Shown: positions 43,315-54,589, counted from the first letter of the stretch. The stretch is DNA of 64,000 nucleotides from Leuctra nigra (GCA_934045905.1 OW203762.1:19686345-19750344); one strand, 5' to 3'. The notes: generated by a model not told the origin, from the letters alone. Made by a program: numbers and translations.

Positions 43315-43785
43315 CCAGGTATCTTTATCTAGATAAAGATAAAAATAACCTGCCAAAAATGTATCTAGATAAGATAGTAGATAAATTTCCAAGAAATCAT
43401 CTAGATAATAGAAACAGTTAAAAAAAATTATCAAGATAACTGTAATAGATAATGGATAATTTGTTTTTACCAAATACTACACTGTTCCGTAATTAATTTC
43501 GAATCCTAAATTCGGAACTCAAGTTTTTTAAAAAATGGGGCGTCTAAACAAGCCAACTATTGTGACTAAACGGTGATGATTTTCCTTTTTCATATCATCT
43601 GACATTTGAGGTTTGTGCATGTTTTTACATTTAAATGAATTTTGAATTTTATATTTTTTATCTAGATAATTGTCAATAGATAACAATATTTGTATCTAGA
43701 TAAAGATAAAGATATCAAATTATGTAATTATCTAGATAAGAAAATAGATAAAAAAAATACCTTGATAAGTCACAACACTGCCTAC
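43315..43785. mobile_element. ATCTAGATA-rich hAT-like MITE
   Basis: Both halves consist of tatctagataaagata permutations around a more ordinary core; the right end reads ggtatttt...cttgataagtcacaacactg, i.e. CAGTGTTGTGACTTATC inverted, a hAT-like terminus. The matching left terminus is not visible. Analogous in design to the MITE at 35110, but with different ends. Confidence 0.5.
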
Positions 43786-43789
43786 GGGT

Positions 43790-44238
43790 GAGAGCTCAAC
43801 CCAATGAGCTATCCGGCCAGCAGGCCGAACTTAACACAACATTAAAACATCAATTTTACTAAAAACACCTCAAACTGACTAAAATTGAACATACCTACCT
43901 CATATTTGTCAAACACAAAGGAATGATTGACACAAAGGAATACAATTTGAAGCGATTTTGGCGTCTTTTAGAAAGAAATTTAAATTGTGCGATGCCATTT
44001 ATTGTGGAAACTTTAGATACATGAAATATAATCTGTAGATATTCATCTGGTTTGACAGAATCCCCCATTTAGCACCTCATTTTTTTAATTTTTCGTAAAA
44101 GATAATTCGAATTTGAAGCAATTTTGGCAAATATCTCAATGTGTATTGTAATCTGAAATTTATTTTTTTTGTATGTTGTATGTTCACTAATTAATAGGAT
44201 ATCTTGTAATATCATATAGTATAGGAGCAAATGTAATT
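43790..44238. other. Unassigned stretch
   Basis: No gene or clear repeat seen. Confidence 0.4.
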
Positions 44239-44878
44239 CCGCTCGATTGGAGTCCCGAAATTGATTTTTTAATAATTATCGATTGTTTACATCTTTCTTA
44301 AAATGACCTGACGTGCCTTCAATTATGTTGGTGGCCATCTTGGAAAATATGGCGGAAACGAGCGGAAAACGTGCATTTTACAAATTATTTAATTGTTGGT
44401 AGAGGAAATGTTGAAAAATTATGAAATTATTCATTAAAACGAACTCAAAAATGGGGACTTAAATTAAAATAAAAAAACGCCGTAAACCAATTTTGTTAAA
44501 AAATTTAATTTTTTTTTAAATAAAAAAACGCGTATTGTTTACAATGAAATTGTCTACAAATTGTAATTCCACATATATTAGTCTAAGTCCACTCGATTCG
44601 TAATAAATTGAGAGCAAAAAAACACAGAAACGTGATTAGTAAATTCCAACAATGAAAAAATAAAATTCGTTCACGGCGTATTGAGTTAGTTTTAGTGAAT
44701 TCAGAATTATTTCATAATTTTTCAACCTTTCATCTACCACTGCCAACACTTAAATAATTTGTAAAATATACGTTTTCCGCCATATTTTCCAAGATGACCA
44801 CCAACAAAATTGAAGGCACGTCACTTGTAAACAATTTCGATATATGCAAAAATTAATTTCGGCACTCCAATCGAGCGG
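44239..44878. repeat. Foldback MITE with about 200-bp arms
   Basis: CCGCTCGATTGGAGTCCCG at 44239 is inverted as ...CGGCACTCCAATCGAGCGG at 44878; arms include ggccatcttggaaaatatgg / ccatattttccaagatgacc and ttgaaaaattatgaaat. The core is AT-rich. Confidence 0.85.
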
Positions 44879-44889
44879 AAAGCATTTTT

Positions 44890-45990
44890 TCTACACTTGA
44901 ACCTACACAGATAGGTAATTAAAATTAAAATTTGGTAATTAAAATTATACTATTATTTTTGTCTACTTTATATTACTTTGAATTGTGTAACAGTCACAAG
45001 GGTTGATGATCTGAGAGTGTTTTATTTTATATTGTAATTTGTAATTGAATTTAGTAAACCTGCCGACAAGCCATTGTTGGTTTAGCGGGGCTATGCTGAA
45101 ATGTATTTCATTTATAATAAATTAAAATTAATTAAAATTAAAAAAATATATAACAGGTATTGACAATTCTGATAGAAATCTCAATTTATTTCTATTGGTC
45201 CTTGAGATTATGTTACTTTACTTATCTCTGTGCTGCTCCAAGCAAAAATGAGTAGTGGGTGGGTTCACATTACTTTAATTTTATTTTTAGCCACGGAGAA
45301 AAATCGTAGACACCAACAATACCTTGCTTGTGATTGGCTAATGATAGGAAAATCGTTCCGTTGTACAATTAATTACTGTGTGAACCCGGCTTATGACTAT
45401 AAACAACCAACGATTCCACTCAACTTAGACAAAATAATATTTCATCTCTAAGAAACAATGCCGTTTCGTTAATATGGATAGTGGCGTAACTTCAGTCCCC
45501 CCCCCCCCCCCCTGCAAGATATTTTTTGGGACCCCCTTACTTTCTTAATTGCCTGTACCGTAAAAATATTTATATAAATGCATCTTTTTGTGTAAATGTT
45601 TAAATATTTGATGACACTTTTTCAATTATTGTCAATCCTGCTGCGTCGCCTGTGGATTTGTGTAGTAACGTGTCAAATAGCATCTGATTATATCAAGGGG
45701 AGGGCAACAGAGCATCTCGCGGGTAGGCCTCCCAGGCCCTGGAAATTTTTGAATTTCACTGCATAATTTAGAGCATTTTAAACGCGATTTAAACACACAT
45801 TTTGGTCGATGTTTTCATAGAAATTCTTCAAATTACTTCTTAATTTCTCTTACTATCGATTATCGCCATATGGAAAAATTGGATGTTTGTGAAAAAGTTT
45901 TTCTAATGGTATTTATTTTCAGGTAATACAGAGCGTTATAATTTCTTGAGTGTGTCGATCCTTTTTGACGCGCCTGAGTCGCTCGCTGAA
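44890..45990. other. AT-rich stretch with LINE-tail-like and poly-C segments
   Basis: 45000-45140 (gtaaacctgccgacaagcc... ending in aataaattaaaattaattaa) resembles a LINE 3' tail but is not matched elsewhere in the window. A C18 run lies at 45498. The 73-codon open frame at 45230 has no recognisable motif. A decayed F-family tail (gagtcgctcgctgaacaa) is at 45976. Confidence 0.35.
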
Positions 45991-46002
45991 CAATAATAAC
46001 TA

Positions 46003-46690
46003 GGAAAACGCTCAGTGACGGTACCCATAATGGTAGTATGTACTAGTCTACGGGATAATAATGTAAAATAAAATACAAAATAAAAAAAATATCGAGCACG
46101 GGAACGTACAAATTCTCTAACCGGAATTCCGTACCAAACGCACAGAAAACATATACATCCATATTAAATTGAAATATGATCCACTCAATCAACATAAAAG
46201 TATGCTTTTCATCGAAACTTGAAAATAGCATCTAAGCACCCTGGTACACTCAACAAATGATAAAACGGTATTTGAAAGAAATTGATTGGCTGAAAAAATG
46301 TGAAGGCATCATCTGATGAAGTTGACGCTAACTCGTCATTATACCTCTAGTAGTTGAGCTCTGATTTCATTGATAATAACAAGGATTGATTGTCAAGGAA
46401 CCAGACCAGCAGCTAATCCGTTTCGTTCAAATACCGTTTTATGATTTGTTGGGTGTACCTAAAGCAAATCAGATTCAGTTGAAGTGGAAAACATTCATTT
46501 CGTTCGATACTTCATTTCTGACAGATATTAAAATGTCAATAAGTGCAAACGTTCTTAACTGATTGGGCTGAAAATGTGTAAAATAAGAGACAATGTTGGT
46601 ATTAATTACCATGCAAAATGTGAGTTTGATCTGATTTATGGAAGACAATTCATTTTTTTTTACTCTATAATCTATATCTTACCCACCCAC
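46003..46690 (+). mobile_element. F-family short-form copy interrupted by a mariner-like MITE
   Basis: Head ctaggaaaacgctcagtgac at 46002; body matches 12940-13220 (catccatattaaattgaaat, gaaacttgaaaatagcatct, aataagagacaatgttgg). The segment gcaccctgg|...|ctaaagcaaatcag is split by the 46247-46455 MITE. Confidence 0.7.
46247..46455. mobile_element. 209-bp MITE with TA target duplication (Tc1/mariner-like)
   Basis: CACTCAACAAATGATAAAAC inverted as ...GTTTTATGATTTGTTGGGTG; TA on both sides (46245-46246, 46456-46457). The uninterrupted F-family sequence supplies the empty site. A diverged relative lies at about 55985-56315. Confidence 0.8.
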
Positions 46691-46699
46691 CATATGTAT

Positions 46700-48070
46700 A
46701 GGTAATAATGGTAACAACCCGACTCGAACTATTGGAACAAAGTGATTATTGTAATTACCTATGTTGTTTGTGCTCTACCTCATCCATTTTCACTGTCATA
46801 ATCACACTTGTACAAGGCTCAAGAGGACACCTATGTAGCCGTCCTGCCTCCGACAGGTAAATTCACAATAACATCAAATTCAATTCAGGTTATAAAAAAG
46901 TAAATCCTTATTTAGTTGTGCACTCTCTCTATTTTGATTTGCAAATCTCCTACCCCCCCCCTCCCCCCCCTAGGAAAACGTCTGAAAAATCGTTTTAAAC
47001 CGTTTTCTCTACAACATAAGGAGTTAAGAAATCAAATCAACGTATCAGGTATAATACAACTACAGTAATTACATTTTTTAGTTTTAATTGAAAACGCGTA
47101 CAAACTTTGTGGTTTCAACACTAAAATCATATAAGTCCATGATGAGATCATATTACCAATGATACTTGGAATTTAGCAGCGAGCCGAGTTGCAAAGTGAT
47201 AAACAACGCTCATTCAGAAAATGTCACGTACGCAGAATGATTTAATGTGACAGGCGCTCGAGATTGTAAGCGAACCAAAATCCCCCCCTTCCACTATAGG
47301 TGCTGGAAGTAAGATTTCCACTCCAAAATAATCGAATCTTACTCAGAAGTTTTCTTCGTCATTATGCATCCAATTGATCTGATTTTTTGATGTAGATACC
47401 CAAAAGAATGAGCTTTGTTGGTATGTTCTTGAAATATTTTTATTCGCTCTGTGAAAGGCACAATATATTACTGAACATCATTGCTTTTTTCTTAAATTTA
47501 GGGGTTGTTTTGGGGACTTGGGGATAAAGTTGTGAACGCCATTAAGACAAAATAGCAACACTGAAACATGGGCCATTATTTCAATATTATTCTGCCGCAA
47601 AGGGAACGAAATTATCTCAATTTTTGCGATTGTAAAATTTAAATTGGTAACACTACCCATTTATAGGCTAAATTAGCACTCTGAAGAGCCGTCTTAATTG
47701 ACTCATCAAGCACAGTTTTAAGATTTGATGAGATAATTCTAGTCTAGATGATTGTTATCTTTTGTGGCGTTATCTCAAGGTTGCACAAGATTTTTTCAGA
47801 GCTAGATATACTTTCTAAAGTATTTTTTAAAGATAACTATGAAGACTATACAATTTTAGTGACATTTCCAGAATTGCTCCAGCATTGTGTTTTAATAAAG
47901 TTTTGGAAAATGTCTTAAAATTTTCAAGCAATTTATGTGACCGCGGGTTTACATAAATTATCGTAAACAATTGTAACACAACTCATTTTAATTTTCCATA
48001 ATAGCATACATAAATAATCACATCATATAAAATTATATTAGTCTAGATAAATAATCCATCAGCAGATTCA
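46700..48070. other. Unassigned stretch downstream of DOMON-A
   Basis: No gene recognised. Contains a C-rich run at 46950-46972. Confidence 0.4.
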
Positions 48071-48076
48071 TCTCCA

Positions 48077-48215
48077 GGGGTGGTATCACATAAAATGATA
48101 ACTTTCTTGTCACGGTGACAAGCTTCTCTTCTCACTCTAGAAGGCCGTGAATGACATTGAGATGAGAAGCTTGTCACCGTGACAAGAAAGTTATCATGTT
48201 ATGGGATACCACCCC
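48077..48215. mobile_element. 139-bp foldback MITE beside the DOMON-A stop codon
   Basis: Ends GGGGTGGTATC / GATACCACCCC; arms of about 53 bp include gataactttcttgtcacgg and the self-palindromic TTGTCACGGTGACAA. It begins 15 bp downstream of the distal DOMON-A stop (minus strand), so it would form part of the 3' UTR. Confidence 0.9.
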
Positions 48216-48229
48216 AGGTCCTGCTGGTA

Positions 48230-51200
48230 TTAGACCTCGAAGATGCCGATCTCGTGGAAGAATCTCTTGTCGTAGCTCGCCGCTCTCGTAACGTCGTGGT
48301 ACAGCAGAGAGCCACTGGCTGCAACATCAGAGTCAGAGTTCACTTTACTTCCTCTCCACTGTCTAACCACAAGGAGGGACAATCAAGGTTAAGATGCCGA
48401 TCTCGTGGAAGAATCGCTTGTCGTAGCTCGCCGCTCTCGTAACGTCGTGGTACAGCAGAGAGCCGTCCGCTGCAACATTAGAGTCAGAGTTCACTTTACT
48501 TCCTCTCCACTGTCTAACCACAAGGAGGTCAATCAAAGTCAATTTTGATCTATGTTTATTTACTGAATTAATCCTTTTTAACATGATTACACGATATATT
48601 TTCTTTTTTGTTGCATTTTTATATTGATCCCCTTCTCCAGTACGAAATTAACCGATTTTTGTAATTTTTCGTGGGTTCAAATATACTACCTATAGGTTTT
48701 GGAAAATAAGCTCAGGGCTGGTTTTCCAATGCTGTTAAAATCAGTAGTAAAGTTAAAACGGTCATTCTGTTGCGGTTCTGTTGACCGTTTTACATAATCA
48801 GGCAGCAATTAACAACAAGATTTACGTATACCGCGTGACGCAAAATACAATGTTTGAGAGTCACTCCGTCAGAACTATAAAAGAAAGAGCTGAAACTTTC
48901 ACACAAAATATGATGTATCTCGTATCAATGCTAGAAACAACCCAAATTTCATAGCTGGTGTCAATTATGTTGCCTATAACCTCCAGTAAAGAGGTTAATC
49001 AGTTGTTATATTGCGCTACAATTTGTTTATCCCTTCCATCCAATACCCACACTCCTTCCTCTAGATGATCTCTAATGCAGGAGGGTAGTCAGCACAACTA
49101 CCATCTGTGTACTGCGGGTTGCGTGCCAATGAGAGCTCATGGGAACCCCTGACTGGCTTCTATTTACTCTCACTGTACCTGTGACTTGGTTGCCGACCGC
49201 CAGCAACATGTGGTACTCGTCGCTGTCGAGGTCGAAGACGATGGAGTTGGAGGTCGTGGAGGCGTCTCGCGTGAACTTGCACGACACGGCGTTGTTGACG
49301 TAGGACCCGGACACGAGGGTCACGCCGGGAACCTCCTCCCGGAAGTTGCCCCAGCCCCCGGGGATGTTGTAGGAGGTTGTGAGGGCCACGCTCTCGGGCT
49401 CGGACGAGGAGGGCTCGTGCAGACATTCCACCACAGTAGTACCACCCTTCGAGAAGCAAACAGTTGCATTACCCTTGTTGCTATGGCAACAAACCTCAGT
49501 CTTACTTATTTTGCTGAGGACAGGTAATTTTTTAATAGTTTAATCTATTTCAAAAATAGTTATGAAAGTATATTAAAATATAGATACAGAAATGTTATCA
49601 AATAAAATAAGGGTTTAATGTAAGACAGATAATGATTAGGTTATTATTTACCCAGAAAAAACACTCCGTGTAAAAAAGGCAGCCAAGTCTCTTTACTTTA
49701 AAAAAATTCAACACCGAAAAGGAGTGATATCAAAAAAGGAGCCAAGTCAATGACATTTCCAAATATTTAATCGTATTTTTGAAATAAAAGAATAAACACC
49801 GAGAAATACTTTACAAAAGGACTTGGCGCATCGTTTTTTTAAAGACATAATTCTATCCTAAAAGTGGAAAGAAATTTACAAGTAGGTACATTTTCCTCTT
49901 TCTATTAGATTTAGAATCTATGAATCAAGCTACTTTTAGTAATGACTATTTTATAGTTTTGTCAATGGCGAGAAGAAAGATTTCATGCTGTAATAGATAG
50001 GTAATATAAGGATGGAAGAATTAAATAACAATTGGAAGTGGGCTCATACATATTCTTGCAGTACTGTTAATATGGTGATATTAGAAGGGTATCTTTTCAT
50101 AATTTGATCTTAACTGAAGGAATTCATGAAACGTTGTCAAATAATTACTAACTATCTATGGAACACTATTATATATTTTTAAAGTATAAAGATATTTTTT
50201 TTAATAGAAATACAATGTGACTGTGTACTTTGTGAAATGTATTGTTATAAAATGTGGATTAATTGAAATGTATTTCATGATGAGAAGGTATAACGCATGA
50301 GACTTAATTATGTTGACCACGAAACAATATTACGAAGATAACTATTGTGTATTTATAGAAAACATAGACAACAAGTTTCATCGCGTATATATTCAAATAG
50401 AAAATATTTTACAGTAGGTATGGATAATATGTAATTGAAGGATGTTTCCCTATTATTCTAAAAATTCTTAATGACTGTTGTATATAAATGACTTATGCTT
50501 ATGAATAGAAAAATGTCTTTAAAAAAACGATGCGCCAAGTCCTTTTGTAAAGTATTTCTCGGTGTTAATTCTTTTATTTCAAAAATACGATTAAATATTT
50601 GGAAATGTCATTGACTTGGCTCCTTTTTTGATATCACTCCTTTTCGGTGTTGAATTTTTTTAAAGTAAAGAGACTTGGCTGCCTTTTTTACACGGAGTGT
50701 TTTTTCTGGGATATCACTTCTTTTGTTAGTTTATTCATACAGCTTGTAGCACATGTCCGAGCAGGGACTAATTTCTTTAAAAAAATACGCCTCAACCGAT
50801 TTGGTTACTATGAAAAGTTGCGTTTGGTATAAGATGAAAATGATTATCCAAGAAGAATAGCTTAAGTTTCGTTATAATCGATCCAGCCGTTTTCGATACA
50901 TGACGTCACTTCCGGTTTTGAAATAGCGGCCGAATTCCGGTATAGGTAATAAGAAAACAATCTAGTTTTATCTAGTTGATACCTTCATGAACGACCATCT
51001 GAATTCCTAATCCCTATATTTCCGTAAAATCGGTCATGCCGTTTGTAATATATGACGTCACTTCCGGTTTCATTTAGTGGTTCCTGCCGCCATTTCCGGT
51101 ACCATTAATTTATTTATTCATTTTTCACAATTGATTTTTCAAATAAATAGCAGAATGAATACGCAGGAGCTAGTTCAGTTGCAATCGGTACAGGCGTTTT

Positions 51201-51627
51201 AGATATATGACGTCACTTCCGGTTTCAGGAATGGCGGCCGAGAACACTGCTACCTTGAATATATAAATTGTATTGTCTATGTTACAATGTAAGTTAATTA
51301 TGTATGTATTTTAAATATAATTTGTTGAAATAAGTTAAATATTGCGTATTTATGACGTCACTTCCGGTTTAGAAAATAAGAAAATAATATTTTTTTTATT
51401 GATACTTCATATAGATGACCATCTAAATCGAATGGCGCTAATTTCGTTCTAATCGGTCCAGACGTTTTTGAGTTATGACGTCACTTCCGGTTTAAAAATG
51501 GCGGCACAAAAAATCACAAGAGGCAAGGTATCATCAGACGCCAAAAGTGCATATGTGGTAAAAGTTTCAGGTCGATCGGTTCAGCCGTTTAGGCTGTGGC
51601 CCTGTCAACAATGTTTCCTGATATCTG

Positions 51628-51659
<32 letters not shown>

Positions 51660-53678
51660 GATAGCTTTAAGAAGGGGTATAATTTCACTGTTTTCATGGC
51701 CCTCTAGCTCGCAAATGGCAAAACCTGTTGTTCCCAAATTTGGTATATGGGGTGGGGTGGGCCATAGCTCGAAATTAAGACATTTCACAACAATGTGAGA
51801 TTTTCCAATTTTAAGATCCAGTAGGCCGAAAATGCCATGTTGTTGCTTACAGTAAAAGTGTTTGGTCTGCTCCTCAGTTTATTAGGCATTTACGGTATGT
51901 TGAGTGACTGTGAGTGTATAGTACGACTTGGCTGGGTGGAGCGACCGCTCCACTAGATTAAAAACATCTGTCCCCAATGTACATTTTGGTGTTTTCTGGC
52001 AAAAGATTCTCTTTTTCTCGCCATTGATGCAGAGCCGTTTGGCTGAGAGTAAGTTTTCCGACTCAACTTACCATCGTCGCGTCCAGCGAGATCCCGACGG
52101 CGACATAGATTCCTCTAATGGACGTCACCTCGAACGTGTAGACGCCGTCGTCGTCCTTGACGACGGAGGCGGCGGCGGTGCAGTCGTCGGTGTCCAGACA
52201 TCCACCGGGGATGCCCATGCAAGACGCCGTCACTCCGCAACCCTCCAGCTTAGACTTCAAGCTGACAGGGCTCTTAAAACACGAGTCATACATTCCTTTT
52301 CCAGAGCCTTTGACAAGCGCTATTCTGGAACTTTTAAATTCACAGTTCTGATGAAATTCGATTCACGACCATTGATTAACATTGCATGGATTCGGATTCC
52401 AGCGGAATTGGAAATTGAAATGCTCTAAAATAAGGCACTTGGAGGTCTATTCCAGAACGTTTTCCCAATTCCATTCTGATGGAATGTAACGGCCATAAGG
52501 AATAACATTGCACCGGATCGGATTCCATCAGAATTGGGAATTTAAAAGTTCTAGAATAGAACTGGTATCTTTTGCAATTATTGCATTATTCATTGTACCT
52601 TTCTTGTTGGGGTTTTAGAGGCCTCCTTTAGGTAACTGGACGAATGTGGTTCAAAGTGATTTTCAGTTTTGTCTTCCCACAACCACAGGCAAAATTTAAA
52701 CCAAAAAATGAGCGATTGCGTATACAATTTTAAATCACTATAAACAATCTTCACTCTGTGGAGTAGATAATGAACTCTGGTACGACTACAATGTTTTATA
52801 ATCATATCCGACAGTATGTAACACTTTGAGAATTTACCAATGTACTCCATTTAACTGAACCTGAGCCAACTTGCTCTGTGCGTTCTACATAATGCGCTAC
52901 AAGGTCCAGAGTTCGAGTAATTGACCGGCTATCGTGATCGACAACATCCATGATTCTTTTATCACATTCAAGTTGCGATCATGAGACGGGTCAAGATCTC
53001 CTCATTTGTGTGCCTCTTTTATCTTTGTCGCTAACACCAGATGGCGTCATCATTTTCATGGACATCGTAACAACTTTCGTATTTGAATTAAAGATCTAGA
53101 ATTTTTTGAAGATTTTTTTTAGATTTTAAATTTCGAATTTTTTAATAATAATTGTGCAGGACCTGTAGACTTCTGGACAGCGTACGTCTGAACTCTCACC
53201 AGATGGAGCGCTCGTCAGTTCTTCTGCTAGGCCGAGAAAGACTTCATTGCTCGCTCACCTTTGAATGTACTCTTTCTCGGCCTAGCAGAATAACTGACAA
53301 TCAGCGCATTCTGTTGAAAGCTCAAACATATTATGTGACTGTAACTAGGTAAACACACTTGAATCACATTTAATAGAAATAGAGAGATGATGATTTTATC
53401 TCCAATATTATATTTGTTAAGTCAAGTTTCGTGCAACAAACCTTTATAATCGGGGGTCCTGTCCTGTCAAAATTATCATTAACACTCAAGATAAGAGATG
53501 AGATTAAATTGTTTATTCTAAAACATCTTCATCAAAGGAATCTGGATCTTTTGTAAGCAGATTCACAGGTGAACACTAAGATAATAAAATAATGTGGAAA
53601 TAACAAGATGTTGAACTTACAGTTGTTATCTGACCAATGAAGATTGTCGCTAGAGCCAATAGAATAAGTTTCGTCATC
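48230..53678 (-). CDS. DOMON-A: secreted single-DOMON-domain protein with two alternative terminal exons
   Basis: Exons (minus): 53621-53678 (ATG at 53677; 19 codons, signal peptide MTKLILLALATIFIGQITT), 52072-52272, 49179-49473, then either 48363-48469 or 48230-48318. Junction phases 0, 0, 1 all match, with act|gtaagt, atg|gtaagt and acag|gtacag donors. Exon 2 has GCGVTASCMGIPGGC, YTFEVTS and IYVAVGISLDATM; exon 3 GNATVCFSKGGTTVVECLHE, a G-W-NFR block, SCKFTRD and FDLDSDEYHMLLAVG; the last exon GSLLYHDVTRAASYDK. That is one complete DOMON domain. Length is 213 or 219 residues depending on the last exon. No b561 or other domain follows, so it belongs with small secreted DOMON proteins such as fly CG14681, not with ferric reductases. 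AG immediately before G-ATG implies a separate 5' UTR exon. Molecular role unknown; haem or sugar binding is family inference. Confidence 0.8.
48240..48538 (-). repeat. 151-bp tandem duplication of the DOMON-A terminal exon
   Basis: 48240-48390 and 48391-48538 are nearly identical over the exon (gcggctctctgctgtaccac-type), its acceptor (atgttgcag) and the preceding intron piece. Differences: cagt/ggac at the second codon, one a/c in the Lys/Arg codon, and the 3' junction (ttcgaggtctaa versus ttaaccttgattg...tag). Confidence 0.95.
49651..51956 (-). mobile_element. E5: composite CRE/ETS element in DOMON-A intron 2
   Basis: Palindrome at 49651-50708 (arms about 190 bp, loop about 690 bp) followed by five exact TGACGTCACTTCCGG composites (TGACGTCA at 50901, 51053, 51208, 51353, 51476), an (ATC)n tract at 51626, and the terminal hairpin ending CTAG at 51956. 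It ends 115 bp from exon 2 of DOMON-A and starts 177 bp from exon 3, so it makes up nearly all of that intron. Very close to E2 in sequence, loop type and motif number, which suggests a recent common source. Confidence 0.85.
52320..52565. repeat. CTATTCTA-type MITE pair in DOMON-A intron 1
   Basis: ggtctattccagaacgtttt at 52446 is inverted as aaaagttctagaatag at 52555; a further relic with ctattctggaacttttaaat lies at 52320, just upstream (minus strand) of exon 2. Same family as 41985-42350. Confidence 0.6.
53190..53330. repeat. Hairpin element in DOMON-A intron 1
   Basis: Core arms 53216-53241 (CAGTTCTTCTGCTAGGCCG...) and 53271-53296 pair with a single mismatch around a 29-base loop; pairing continues less perfectly for about 25 bp on both outer sides. 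Confidence 0.8.
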
Positions 53679-53829
53679 CTAAAATTAAAAACGGGCACTT
53701 TGTTATATTATAAATAAAATTATGAGTGTAATAACAATTTTGTATTAGGTACTCTCAAGTTTATTTAGTAAATTTAATAATATTGATCAAACATTTCAAA
53801 CCAATACATTTATTTCAGTCGTAAATTTT

Positions 53830-54330
53830 AAGATGACCATTGGTGATGCTTGTCTCTCCCCCCCCCTGCCACTGACGACACTGCAAAGATTCACTTCAAG
53901 TCCATCATTTTCATATTCACAATTTTAGAACTTGTATTCGCGTTTCGTCACGATAAGAATATAGAATGTAACAAACGGTAAAACGCTACCATAAATTATT
54001 TGAAATTCATCAAAAAATTGAAACAACTGCCTCCTTGAATATTTACATTTTTCGAAAATGATTAAAAGTATTTTGTAATATTATACAAATAAGCATATTG
54101 ATGTATTTTTTTAAGTTTTGTAACATTCACTAAGTGCCGGTATTACCAGCTTAAAGTTACGGCGGAAGTAACTTTTGTATTAAATTCAACTGTTTTAATA
54201 ATTTTGAAATATCTGATTGGCTGTGCCGCCAGAATTTGGTAATACCAGCCCAATGTATCTTACTTCTCTTTTATAAATATTATTTACTTCTGTACAAAAA
54301 AAAATTGACATTTACTAAAAGTAAGTAAGA
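53830..54330. other. 5' intergenic or intronic region of DOMON-A
   Basis: AT-rich, no gene. A weak inverted phrase (cggtattaccagcttaaag / ggtaataccagcccaatg) lies at 54137-54255. Confidence 0.4.
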
Positions 54331-54334
54331 ACCT

Positions 54335-54475
54335 GGGGCTGGATTCACAAAGAAGTATTATCTCCTAATACGTACTACTATCTTTAGTATTATCTTTAAT
54401 TTTACATAGTGTTTTTGGTATTAAATTAAAAGATAATACGTATTAGCAGATAATACTTTTCGTGAATCCAGCCCC
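54335..54475. mobile_element. 141-bp MITE with GGGGCTGGATTCAC ends
   Basis: GGGGCTGGATTCACAAAGAAG inverted as ...CTTTTCGTGAATCCAGCCCC; arms of about 55 bp include agtattatctcctaatacgt. Confidence 0.85.
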
Positions 54476-54589
54476 TGAAATATACTTAATTCTCAAGTAG
54501 CTTATTAAGAAGCTAAGCTTATTAAAACAACTTGAACAGTTACAAAGAGAATGTTTCAACAAAACTTATTCCTCAATTCAATTTAATAA

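Noticed and set aside
49160..49527. Open frames overlapping DOMON-A exon 3 in other frames
   Set aside because: GC-rich shadows of the true exon, which alone gives DOMON motifs and fitting splice phases.
51928..52428. 166-codon plus-strand frame
   Set aside because: Antisense of DOMON-A exon 2 fused to E5 end and MITE sequence; no motif.
33713..53678. Ferric-chelate reductase (FRRS1-type, reeler-DOMON-b561)
   Set aside because: The DOMON part resembles it, but no reeler or cytochrome b561 exons are visible and DOMON-A stops right after the domain.
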